From assembly GCA_947625995.1 (NCBI GenBank), contig CANQQN010000012.1, positions 1-17,393 on the forward strand: DNA of 17,393 bases, given 5' to 3'. The position numbers and the translations under genes are program-made. The notes below the pieces were generated by a model, which did not search any database, was not told the origin of the DNA, and saw only the letters and a list, made by a program, of their open reading frames with translations. Origin of the DNA: an uncultured Lachnospiraceae bacterium (GTDB lineage Bacteria; Bacillota; Clostridia; Lachnospirales; Lachnospiraceae). Every line of letters starts with the position of its first letter. Positions within the stretch are counted from its first letter, which is position 1. Shown piece by piece: positions 1 through 7,700 of the stretch.

Positions 1-368
1 CTGCCCGCGGCGTCCGTCACGTTGCCGTCGGCCTGAATAATGGTATCGTCGGGCATCAGCACCCGGATCCGCATGGTATCCAGAAGGGGCGCCGCGATCT
101 TCATATTTTCCTCAAGGGTCTCGGCGCTGAAATCACCGGAATTGCCCAGAATATCCGCCGTGGCGTTCAACACCGTGCTGTCCCGTTTCAGCTTGGAGAC
201 CACTTCCTCGATCACCGTGTTGACGCCTTCCTCCATGCGCTTATAGCACCGTTTTTCCTGAATCCGGGCGATCTGAAAATAGGTAGACCAAAACAAGAGC
301 AGGATAAAAAAGCTCACAACCAGCGTCCCGAGCAGGCTCTTCTCCTTCAGTAAAGACTTCTTTTTCAT
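1..368 (-). CDS. Membrane sensor, N-terminal part (probable histidine kinase), cut by window edge
   Basis: Only the first 122 codons are visible and the frame is open to base 1. The protein begins MKKKSLLKEKSLLG, then has a membrane segment at about residues 13-31 (LGTLVVSFFILLLFWSTYF). The remainder is extracytoplasmic: a helical stretch (KRMEEGVNTVIEEVVSKLKR) and a sequence MRIRVLMPDDTIIQADGNV that resembles the start of a Cache/PAS-like sensing domain. Purine-rich GGAGAGAGGG just before the ATG acts as ribosome binding site. The catalytic part lies outside the window, so kinase identity is inference from the adjacent Hpt and receiver genes, which would need a hybrid kinase. A GGDEF/EAL enzyme or chemoreceptor with the same layout remains possible. 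Confidence 0.7.
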   Translation of the reverse strand, partial: MKKKSLLKEKSLLGTLVVSFFILLLFWSTYFQIARIQEKRCYKRMEEGVNTVIEEVVSKLKRDSTVLNATADILGNSGDFSAETLEENMKIAAPLLDTMRIRVLMPDDTIIQADGNVTDAAG

Positions 369-389
369 ATATCCCTCTCTCCGGCTCCG

Positions 390-749
390 TCAGGACAGGC
401 TTCCGGCATAATCCCGGATCCCATCCACCGTCATCCGATAATCCACGTCTACTTTTTCCTTCAGGCGAATGGCTTCTTCCTTATTGCCCGCCCGCAGCGC
501 CTCCGTCAGCGCGCTGTCGGACTCCATCAGCGTGGCAAAGCCCAGATTCTGGCAGACGCCCTTGATGGTGTGGGCGGCCCGAAACGCCTCATCCCACTTT
601 CCTTCCGCCATGGAACTGCAGAGAAGGTCATAGCTTTTATCATCCAGAAACTTCAGCACAAACTTCTGCACCAGCCTCTCGCTGCGCAGACGGCTGATCA
701 CGTCGTCATAATCTCCGCTTATTTTGTCATAGCATTCTTTCAATGTCAT
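390..749 (-). CDS. Single-domain Hpt phosphotransfer protein
   Basis: This 119-residue, all-helical-looking cytoplasmic protein contains the histidine phosphotransfer signature AAHTIKGVCQNLGF, with the phospho-accepting His at residue 60 and the HxxKG spacing kept. Hpt proteins shuttle phosphate between the receiver of a hybrid histidine kinase and a separate response regulator. A longer open frame runs upstream to 1061, but those codons lie inside the regulator gene in another frame and read as low-complexity shadow. The ATG at 749 has AAGGAG 8 bases before it, starting inside the end of the regulator gene. With the receiver protein just upstream and a membrane sensor starting 21 bases downstream, it is the natural middle step of a local phosphorelay; that wiring is inferred. 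Confidence 0.9.
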   Translation of the reverse strand: MTLKECYDKISGDYDDVISRLRSERLVQKFVLKFLDDKSYDLLCSSMAEGKWDEAFRAAHTIKGVCQNLGFATLMESDSALTEALRAGNKEEAIRLKEKVDVDYRMTVDGIRDYAGSLS

Positions 750-762
750 GGCACATTCTCCT

Positions 763-2838
763 TTATCTATCTGATCTTTCTCCCGCGCCTTCCCCTTCGA
801 TCTCGGAAAGCACAGAAAACATCCCGTCCATAGACGCGTCAAAGTAACAGCAGCGGCCTCTGCCGGACTTCTTGGCGCAATAAAGCGCCTTGTCCGCCGC
901 GTGGAACAGATCCTCATAATCAACGCCCACCACCGCGCTCTGGGCCACACCAATACTGAGGGAAATATGGAATCCCTCAAAAGGCCCGGAAATATTGTTG
1001 AAGATACGGTCGATGACCATGGCGTACTCGTCGCCGCACTCCATGAACAGCATAAATTCATCGCCGCCGATGCGGGAGGAAATATCGTTGCTCCGGATGC
1101 CGGCGTCCAGCCGCTCCGCCACGTGCTTCAGCACCTTGTCGCCGAACGCGTGTCCGTAAGTGTCGTTGACCGTCTTAAAAAAGTCAAGATCAAAAATGAT
1201 CAGCACATACTTGCCGGCAGGATTGGCCGCCAGCCGCTCCGTAATGCGCCTGCGGGCGTTCCGGTGATTCAGAAGCCCCGTAAGGGAATCCCTTGACGCC
1301 TGCTTCTTTAAATCCTCCAGTTCCAGCCGCCGGTCATGAATGTCGATGGCCTTGCCGAAAGCGCCCATATATTTGGGAGGTTCGTCCGCAGACCACACTG
1401 CCCGGAAGATCACCTGAAACCACCGATCCTCCCCGTTAAACCGAAGCATCACCTCTCCGCTGATCTCCGGATTTTCCGGGGTGGTGCTGTGGAGCCACTG
1501 GACCACCTTGTTCCAGGTATCGGGTCTGACCACCTCCTGCAGCTTCTTATCCTGCGCGGGATTCTTGATGATCTCCTCCACGCCCATCTTCTTGGCTCCC
1601 CATTTGGAAACGGTGAGCATGGGCGGGGAATCCATATATTCAAACTGGATCTCCTCGGTCATGGAAGCAAAGAAGCTGTATTTCATGCGCTCATAATCCA
1701 GCAGCTTCAGGGCGCGCTCGGACATGCTGCCGCCCTTGCTGCGCATAACCACCTCTACGTACTCCCGGATCTCCTGCCGCTGGGCGGACTCTGTGATCTC
1801 CTGTTCCTTATCTTTCGCCATTTCCATGCCGTCTTCCGCCAGACACTGCATAAGATCGGGATTGAAATTGCCGCATTGTCCGTCCAAGATCATCTTCACG
1901 GCGGTCTCCCTGCTGTAGGGCCCCTTATAAACACGGGGGCTGGTAAGGGCGTCGTAGACGTCAGCCAACGCCACCACCTGCGCGGCAACGGGGATCTCAT
2001 CTCCCTTCAGGCCGTCGGGATAGCCCCGTCCGTCGTAGCGTTCATGGTGCCAGCGGCAGATCTGGTAGGCAGTCTTCACAATGGGATTGTCCTGATGCCC
2101 CGCCATGCTCTCCAGCATCTGGGCGCCGATCTCCGCATGGGTCTTCATAATAGCAAACTCCTCGTCGGTGAGCTTGCCGGGTTTATTTAAAATCTTCTCA
2201 TCAATGGCGATCTTGCCGATATCGTGCAGGGCGGAGGCCGTGCTGATCAGGGAAATATCCGTCTCGGACATCCGATACCGCTTCCAGCGCTTCCCAAGCT
2301 CCCGCAGGAGATAATCCGTATAGCGGCGCACGTTGTGGATATGCTGGCCGCTCTCGCCGTTACGGAATTCCACGATGTGGCTCAGGATCTCGATCATCAT
2401 GTTGCTGCGCTGCTCTTTTTCGTAAATCTGGTCGTTGACCATATTGATCAGCTGCTTCTGCTTGGCGTAGAGCATCATGGTATTGACCACCCGGCGGCGG
2501 ACGATAAATATATCAAAGGGGCGCATGATAAAATCGGTAACACCCATCTCATACGCCCGCTTCACCTGTTCTGTGCCGTTCTCCGCGGACACCATGATCA
2601 CAGGAATGTCCTCTATCCAATGATTTTCGTTCATGATCTCCAGCACGCCGAAGCCGTCCATGCCCGGCATGACGATATCCAGCAATACCAGCGAGATATC
2701 CACGCTTTTCTGAAGGATTGCCACCGCCGAGAGGCCGTCCTCGGCCTCCACAATGTCGTAGTCATCCTCCAGCATATCTGTCAGGATCGCCCGGTTCATC
2801 TCTGAATCGTCAACGATCAGAATCTTCTCTCTCTGCAT
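763..2838 (-). CDS. Response regulator with HD-GYP and GGDEF domains (c-di-GMP turnover)
   Basis: This 691-residue cytoplasmic regulator has four parts. Residues 1-120 are a receiver with acidic D10/D11, phospho-acceptor D54, S84 and PF at 107-108; the usual Lys before PF is Arg106. Residues about 145-340 are an HD-GYP phosphodiesterase with HD at 205-206, HHE at 264-266 and GYP at 272-274, all key residues present. Residues about 400-530 look PAS-like (DSPPMLTVSKWGAKKMG...). Residues about 535-675 are a diguanylate cyclase with GGDEF at 591-595 and a canonical RxxD inhibitory site at 582-585 (RSND). Both opposing activities therefore look intact; which dominates cannot be read from sequence. 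The ATG at 2838 has AAAGGA 5 bases before it and starts directly at the receiver; an ATG at 2877 would add 13 atypical residues. It lies 54 bases after the pilins and 13 bases before the Hpt gene, so pilus output is a likely target. Confidence 0.93.
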   Translation of the reverse strand: MQREKILIVDDSEMNRAILTDMLEDDYDIVEAEDGLSAVAILQKSVDISLVLLDIVMPGMDGFGVLEIMNENHWIEDIPVIMVSAENGTEQVKRAYEMGVTDFIMRPFDIFIVRRRVVNTMMLYAKQKQLINMVNDQIYEKEQRSNMMIEILSHIVEFRNGESGQHIHNVRRYTDYLLRELGKRWKRYRMSETDISLISTASALHDIGKIAIDEKILNKPGKLTDEEFAIMKTHAEIGAQMLESMAGHQDNPIVKTAYQICRWHHERYDGRGYPDGLKGDEIPVAAQVVALADVYDALTSPRVYKGPYSRETAVKMILDGQCGNFNPDLMQCLAEDGMEMAKDKEQEITESAQRQEIREYVEVVMRSKGGSMSERALKLLDYERMKYSFFASMTEEIQFEYMDSPPMLTVSKWGAKKMGVEEIIKNPAQDKKLQEVVRPDTWNKVVQWLHSTTPENPEISGEVMLRFNGEDRWFQVIFRAVWSADEPPKYMGAFGKAIDIHDRRLELEDLKKQASRDSLTGLLNHRNARRRITERLAANPAGKYVLIIFDLDFFKTVNDTYGHAFGDKVLKHVAERLDAGIRSNDISSRIGGDEFMLFMECGDEYAMVIDRIFNNISGPFEGFHISLSIGVAQSAVVGVDYEDLFHAADKALYCAKKSGRGRCCYFDASMDGMFSVLSEIEGEGAGERSDR

Positions 2839-2843
2839 AATCG

Positions 2844-2849
2844 TCCTTT
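2844..2849 (-). promoter_or_regulatory. Ribosome binding site that sets the response regulator start
   Basis: The minus strand reads AAAGGA, 5 bases before the ATG at 2838. No comparable site precedes the in-frame ATG at 2877, and the receiver fold begins at MQREKILIVDD, so the shorter form is preferred. Confidence 0.6.
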
Positions 2850-2879
2850 CTGTCTGTGTAAACGCTCTTTCTTTCATCC

Positions 2880-2894
2880 AAAAGCCGCCGGCTT
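2880..2894 (-). terminator. Short stem-loop with T tail between pilin and signalling genes
   Basis: On the minus strand AAGCC (2894-2890), loop GGC and GGCTT (2886-2882) form a 5-base-pair stem followed by two more T residues. It overlaps the TAA stop of the last prepilin gene. It is too short for a strong intrinsic terminator. It may trim or attenuate read-through into the c-di-GMP gene, or have no function. Confidence 0.3.
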
Positions 2895-3660
2895 ACGACT
2901 CTACTTTGATCGGGTCGTCGCCAGAGAATTTATCCGTAAAATTGTAGCAGTCCACATACCGGGTAGTTTTATATAAGCCGTATCTGTCGCTTGTAAGCTC
3001 CAGTTCCACCTTTAAGATCTGCTTCGGATACTCAACTCCGGTTTCATCTGCCCGTGAAAAATGCAGGGACTTGATCTGGAATCCCTGATACATCTTTTTA
3101 TCAAAAACCCAATCCACTGCCTCGTAGCTGACCTGAGCCGTTGCTCCTGTCCCAACAGTGATGGAATTATAATGCACAATCAACTGTGGCCCCCAATTCA
3201 CAGGATTATTGGAAGCATATGAACTCGGTATGTCGCCATAGGCGCCGCTTATGAGGTCTGCCCCATAGGTATAGGTTCTGGGCGTACCCACGCAGATCTT
3301 GGCGTGAGTGCCATACTTGTCATAAAATTCCACGGCATCATAATCCCTAACGCCGTCACTGTCAACATCTGGAGCGAGTTGGTCCCAAGCGTCTTTTTCT
3401 TTTTTGATCGTCATGTGCGCGGTACCGCCTGCGATCCCTGCAGCCATCTGGGCTTCCGACAATTCGCTTACGATCTTATCCATGATCGTATCACATACCT
3501 GTTTGCCGTAATCCAGACTTTTAATATCCTGATAGGCACCCATGGCGGTGACAAACACTTGACTGAACAGCCCCATAAAAAGGGCTATCAGCGCAAAGGT
3601 GACGATCAATTCCACCATGGACACGCCTTTTCTGTTTTTCAGAGGATTCCGTCTGTTCAT
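2893..3660 (-). CDS. Minor type IV prepilin with possible calcium-binding loop
   Basis: This 255-residue protein has the leader MNRRNPLKNRKG and mature end VSMVELIVTF (Glu at +5), a hydrophobic helix to about residue 35 and a long amphipathic spine (QDIKSLDYGKQVCDTIMDKIVSEL read in two parts). The soluble domain contains DVDSDGVRDYD at about residue 100, an Asp-rich loop like EF-hand or thrombospondin-3 calcium sites. The ORF could be extended upstream by 14 codons. The ATG at 3660 is chosen because GGAGGG lies 8 bases before it and a 12-residue leader is normal. Its ATG sits one base past the upstream TAA, so the two pilins are co-translated. It is GspJ-like in size and position (last and largest of the small ones), but that subtype is a guess. 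It closes the pilin cassette; a stem-loop overlaps its stop. Confidence 0.88.
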   Translation of the reverse strand: MNRRNPLKNRKGVSMVELIVTFALIALFMGLFSQVFVTAMGAYQDIKSLDYGKQVCDTIMDKIVSELSEAQMAAGIAGGTAHMTIKKEKDAWDQLAPDVDSDGVRDYDAVEFYDKYGTHAKICVGTPRTYTYGADLISGAYGDIPSSYASNNPVNWGPQLIVHYNSITVGTGATAQVSYEAVDWVFDKKMYQGFQIKSLHFSRADETGVEYPKQILKVELELTSDRYGLYKTTRYVDCYNFTDKFSGDDPIKVES

Positions 3661-3661
3661 C

Positions 3662-4054
3662 TTAATAACCCTCCACTTGATATCGGTACATACTATATGC
3701 ACTGCCTGTAATGTTCACATGTTGCAGCGTACCCTTAAGCAACATACTCTGCCCGTCCGAACGACCTTCACCCGACCCCATAAAGCCGACGTGGTCCCAG
3801 TCCACAGAAAGTTTGAAGTTATTTGCAACATCCGTTCCGCTTGTGGTCCTCTTATAATACTCCGTATTAAACGCCTCTGTATCCTTCATGATCCGCTGAG
3901 AAGCGCTGAGCATACGGGTGGAAACGCTGACAATGCCGGAAAAAACGCCTACGACGATCAACACGATAAAGAAAGACACCAACAATTCGACCATCGTGGT
4001 TCCTTTTTTGCCGCGGGCCATTGCCGGCACGGCAGACAAACGCAGGTTTCTCAT
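3662..4054 (-). CDS. Minor type IV prepilin (130 residues)
   Basis: The protein has a leader of 18 residues ending ARGKKG, a mature end TTMVELLVSF with Glu at +5, a hydrophobic helix to about residue 42, and a short soluble domain (SVSTRMLSASQRIMKDTEAF, then beta-type sequence ending YRYQVEGY). This is the signature of a substrate for the prepilin peptidase, to be placed in a pilus or pseudopilus. The ATG at 4054 overlaps the upstream stop as TGATG and has a strong AAGGAGGAG 8 bases before it; a GTG one codon earlier is possible but less likely. The head is small compared with usual minor pilins (about 150-180 residues). Its place among three other prepilins suggests a GspH/I/J-type adaptor of the tip complex. 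The pilin class is certain; the exact position in the fibre is inference. Confidence 0.88.
   Translation of the reverse strand: MRNLRLSAVPAMARGKKGTTMVELLVSFFIVLIVVGVFSGIVSVSTRMLSASQRIMKDTEAFNTEYYKRTTSGTDVANNFKLSVDWDHVGFMGSGEGRSDGQSMLLKGTLQHVNITGSAYSMYRYQVEGY
3669..3674 (-). promoter_or_regulatory. Ribosome binding site that sets the start of the last minor prepilin
   Basis: The minus strand reads GGAGGG, 8 bases before the ATG at 3660 and just inside the 3' end of the previous pilin gene. It favours this ATG over an in-frame start 14 codons upstream, and it gives the expected short basic leader peptide. Confidence 0.65.
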
Positions 4055-4665
4055 CACTCATACTCCTCCTTCCACTTCCACGGAGCTGTATCGCTTGCGC
4101 GATCCAACTGATAACGGTTGGTGACGGTCGTCTCCTCGCCGTTGGACCTGCAAGTGACGACCACCGTCAGAGTCACATCTGTCGTATAAGCCGCGTCGGC
4201 ATTCTCACACTCCCAGTACATGAGGATTTCCGTATTTTTCCTCAGATCCTCGGCTATGCCCGCCACGCTCGGATCGGCGGATAATCCAGTAGCGTCCAGT
4301 GTAAAATACCGGTAGGCTTCCTTTTCGTCATGGAAAGCCGTGTCATTTTCATAATAGGGCCAGGATGTCGGAGGGGTATTCTTATTTTCCGAAATATTAA
4401 TATTGTTTTTTAAGTACATCCAAAGAGGGTAGTCTGTTTCAGCACCTCCGGCAGCAGCCACATCCACCATGATCTCCTTGCCAAGCTGCCTGCTGACAGT
4501 CTGGGCAAGCTCCCTGCTCTGCGCCAGATCCTGCTCCCGGTTTGCCGACGCAAAGAGGGAATAGGAAACCAGCAGAAGCAGTGTACTCAGCAGCATCACT
4601 ACCACCGCAATCACCATGGCGATCATCAACGCATAGCCATCTTTCTTTTTCAGTAAACGCTTCAT
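4054..4665 (-). CDS. PilX/GspK-like pilin-like protein lacking Glu5
   Basis: This 203-residue protein has a prepilin-like start: MKRLLKKKDG, then YALMI and a long hydrophobic helix to about residue 38, followed by a polar region beginning ANREQDLAQSRELAQTVSRQLGKE. The mature +5 position is Ile instead of Glu. Loss of Glu5 is known for GspK of type II secretion, which caps the pseudopilus tip; the 'GYALMIAMVIAVVVM' style also resembles PilX-type minor pilins. It is much shorter than GspK, so PilX-like is the safer label. AAAGGAG ends 6 bases before the ATG. It starts 36 bases after the giant pilin stop, and its TGA stop shares one base with the next ATG (TGATG), so the two are translationally coupled. 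Inferred role: tip or initiation subunit of the pilus, working with the giant pilin. Confidence 0.8.
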   Translation of the reverse strand: MKRLLKKKDGYALMIAMVIAVVVMLLSTLLLLVSYSLFASANREQDLAQSRELAQTVSRQLGKEIMVDVAAAGGAETDYPLWMYLKNNINISENKNTPPTSWPYYENDTAFHDEKEAYRYFTLDATGLSADPSVAGIAEDLRKNTEILMYWECENADAAYTTDVTLTVVVTCRSNGEETTVTNRYQLDRASDTAPWKWKEEYE

Positions 4666-4701
4666 GCCAGTCTCCTTTCCAAAAATTTGATCGTTTTTTA
4701 T

Positions 4702-7700
4702 TTACGGATAATACTTCCACCCGTCGACCTTTACCTGCGTATCAAACGCAAATGTCAACGGATCCGTTGAGATAGCCGGAACACTAAGCTGCGTCTCCAC
4801 AGGCACCGTCAGAGTAAAGATGACGTTTCCGGTGGTCTGATCCGAGGTCATGGTCAGCGTAGCGTTTACCGCCAGATCATAGGTCTCTGTCGATGCAGAA
4901 CCGGCGGGTGTCACAAACACCCCGGAAGTCATCGGAATGTTAAGGCTGCTGTCGTTCAGAGGAATCTGTTTGCTTTCTTCATCTACATAACACCAATTGC
5001 CGTCATCATTCAGGTTCAGAACCCATTTCATAACAGGATCCTTCGTTCCGATCTGTACAGTGTAGCCGTTGATCCTGCCGGTGTCGGCCGCTTTGTGCTC
5101 CCATTTGTATATGTTGGCCTTCACTGTCTGATTCGTACCGGAAGACGAGGTTCCCTCATTCTTGGAGAGAACTCCCGCCAAAGTGCTTTCGGTAGGATTC
5201 ATATCCTTAACCGGCGTACCTGCCAAAGTCAGAAGCTCTCCAGGAGGCGTCGTCGCAGCGCTCCACTGCCCGATGTTTCCATCGGAGGCGATCACAGCGC
5301 ATTCAAACTGGATATACTTGCCGCTGTAAGCCCTGTAGATCTCGCTGCTCAGCGGCAAGAGTATACTTGTTGGATCTGATTTCCCCGTGCAGGCGCTAAG
5401 ATATCGCCTGTCAAGAATATTGTCATCCTTCGACACATCGGTAGTTTCTCGCACCGTCACACGGTAAATCTGGCGGTTCTGATCTTGGCTCGCCGCCGTA
5501 GTAGTCACGTCATAGGCGAGTTCCTTATGGCCAGATACTCCCACATTCACAATGAGACTAGAGGGCGCATCACCGTAATCATCTAGCATCTTCGTATGGT
5601 AAGCGTACTTCCCCGTACTCCCTTCAAGCGTCGCGTACCAATTAACAATTCCGCCGTTTTCATAGCGCAGCAATTGTTCGTCTGTCAGGATCACCGGCTG
5701 GAAGGACACCTGCTCCACATTGCTGTTTTTCGCCAGCGCGTACTCTTTTCCTCCGGATCCCTTCACTGTCTCGGCGCCGGGCAGAATAAACCGGATAGTA
5801 TCATCTTCCCAGACAAGGACAGAGACTGTCTCAAATCCAGTGGTGTCACCATCATAGCGCAGCACTTTGTAAGTGAACGGCAACTGCAGCATTCCACTCT
5901 CTTCAGCGGTGCCTTTACTTATGGTACCTCTGTATACTGCCAACGGATCCTGCTTGCACTTGGGAACCGTGTCTGCTCCGCTGCCCGGTTCTGATTTTTT
6001 GCTGCCGTCCTGCGTGGTAGCGGCAAAGACATTGTACTTGTCTTTCTCAAAACCTGTCACATTGCCGGCGTCATCCTTTATCTCTACAGGCTCCAGATAC
6101 AGCCAGCCCGCTTCCGTAGTGTCATAAGCCGTACTGCCAAGCAGCAAATCCTTCGACCTACCGACAATCTGCAGACGGTAGCCGTCAGCGTGGTCGACAA
6201 GGTTAAATGCAAGGGTGGTCTGCACGGCCTCCTCCACATTGTGGCCTGTGAGCGCATTCATGCTCCACTGATTCTTCTCAGGATTATAGAATACAGAGGT
6301 CTGTTCCTGAGAAAGAGAAACCGTCTCTAGCTGGATCCTCGGTATCTGTACCCAGCAATAGTTCACAGTGCCTGAGCCGCCCGTTCCTGTCGGATCCGGT
6401 CCTTCATCCTCATCTGTCCACCAAGAACTGATGTTGTTGTCAGCCACATTGCGCAGGGCGATCTTCAGCCACTTGCCGGCGTCTTCGCTCTCCAGCCCTG
6501 TCAGCCGGTACTCTGCATCTGTCAGAACGCCGTCCATAAGCTCTCTGTCTTCCTTGTAGATCAGCGTCTTGGTGGCGCCGGTATTCCAATAAACAGTTCC
6601 TTCCGCCGGATCTTCGGGCACGTCTCCCGCAGCTACCTTGCTGGCGTCTTTCTCCTGTTCATCTGTAGGCTTCTTGTCATAGACTGCCACCGCCAACTCA
6701 TAGGAACCTCTGGCGTCGGTTGACACCGGATCCCCTTTCAGTTGCAACAGAAGCCCTTCCGCGAACTCCTCGGCAGTCATAAAGGTAGTTGCGTCGTTCC
6801 ATTTACTCGAATTATGCGTCGTGTAAACAGGCGTAGAGGTAAGCTTATTGATCTGCGGCTGGCTCTGGCGGACTGGCAAGGTCATTTCCCGAACCTCGCC
6901 TTTCGGCCCGTCGATGTAGGAGTCTGATTCGTCCTTTGCCAGCGCCTGTACGGAGATATGAAGCACCGAGCCGGGCGTGCAGCCGTTTAAGTCAATCTGC
7001 CGTTCGTAGGACTTACCACCGTTTACACCTTCCACCGTTCCTTCGTCAAGGTTTGGGTACTCCTGCTCGCTGATCAAAACGCCATCTTTTGTTTCGATCA
7101 GCACCTTATAACCTGCTAAAGCATCCTGTTCATCCTTATCCGTGATACCCTGCCACCGGACATAATACTTCAGCGTATCCTTATCTGTTTCTGCCTCGCT
7201 GTTATAAGCGCTTAGAGAAACAACAGGCGCGGTGATCCGTGACAAGCGCTTCTTTATCTTGTAATCTTCACTGGCAGTGGATGAAAACGCCTTCGTCTTG
7301 CCGCTTGTATCAACTTCTCCCTTTCTGACTACAATGAAGGTAATGTTGCTTGCATTCCATGTGTTGTCCGGATCTTGGAATTTGCACTGCCAATATTGAT
7401 CATTGCCTTCTCCGCCAATAGCTTCAGCCTTACCTTTATTCACATCTGCTGATCCCAGCACTCTGCCCGTAACCGTATCTACAGCCCGTACCTCATATAC
7501 GGCTTCCACATCAAAGGCTGTTGTTCCACGATCCCACTTGAACGTATAGGTATCCGTATCGGTGTCAAATATCGATCCCTCTGTGAGAATAACCGGCTTA
7601 GGCTGGATCTTTGCCTCGAAGTATCCGTCTTCTCCACTTTCACCGGAAACCACGGTATTCTCTTTATGATCCACAGCATAAACCTTTTCGTCTATCTGAT

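Noticed and set aside
390..1061. Long version of the Hpt reading frame (223 codons)
   Set aside because: The first ~104 codons lie inside the GGDEF coding region in another frame; AAGGAG before the ATG at 749 fixes the true start.
1336..2190. Plus-strand open frame of 284 codons opposite the c-di-GMP regulator
   Set aside because: It is antisense to the HD-GYP and PAS-like coding region, and its His/Leu-rich translation has no motif.
4702..4800. LPXTG-type wall anchor at the end of the giant protein
   Set aside because: The C-terminus ends in a beta-type sequence (VKVDGWKYYP) with no LPXTG, hydrophobic segment or basic tail.
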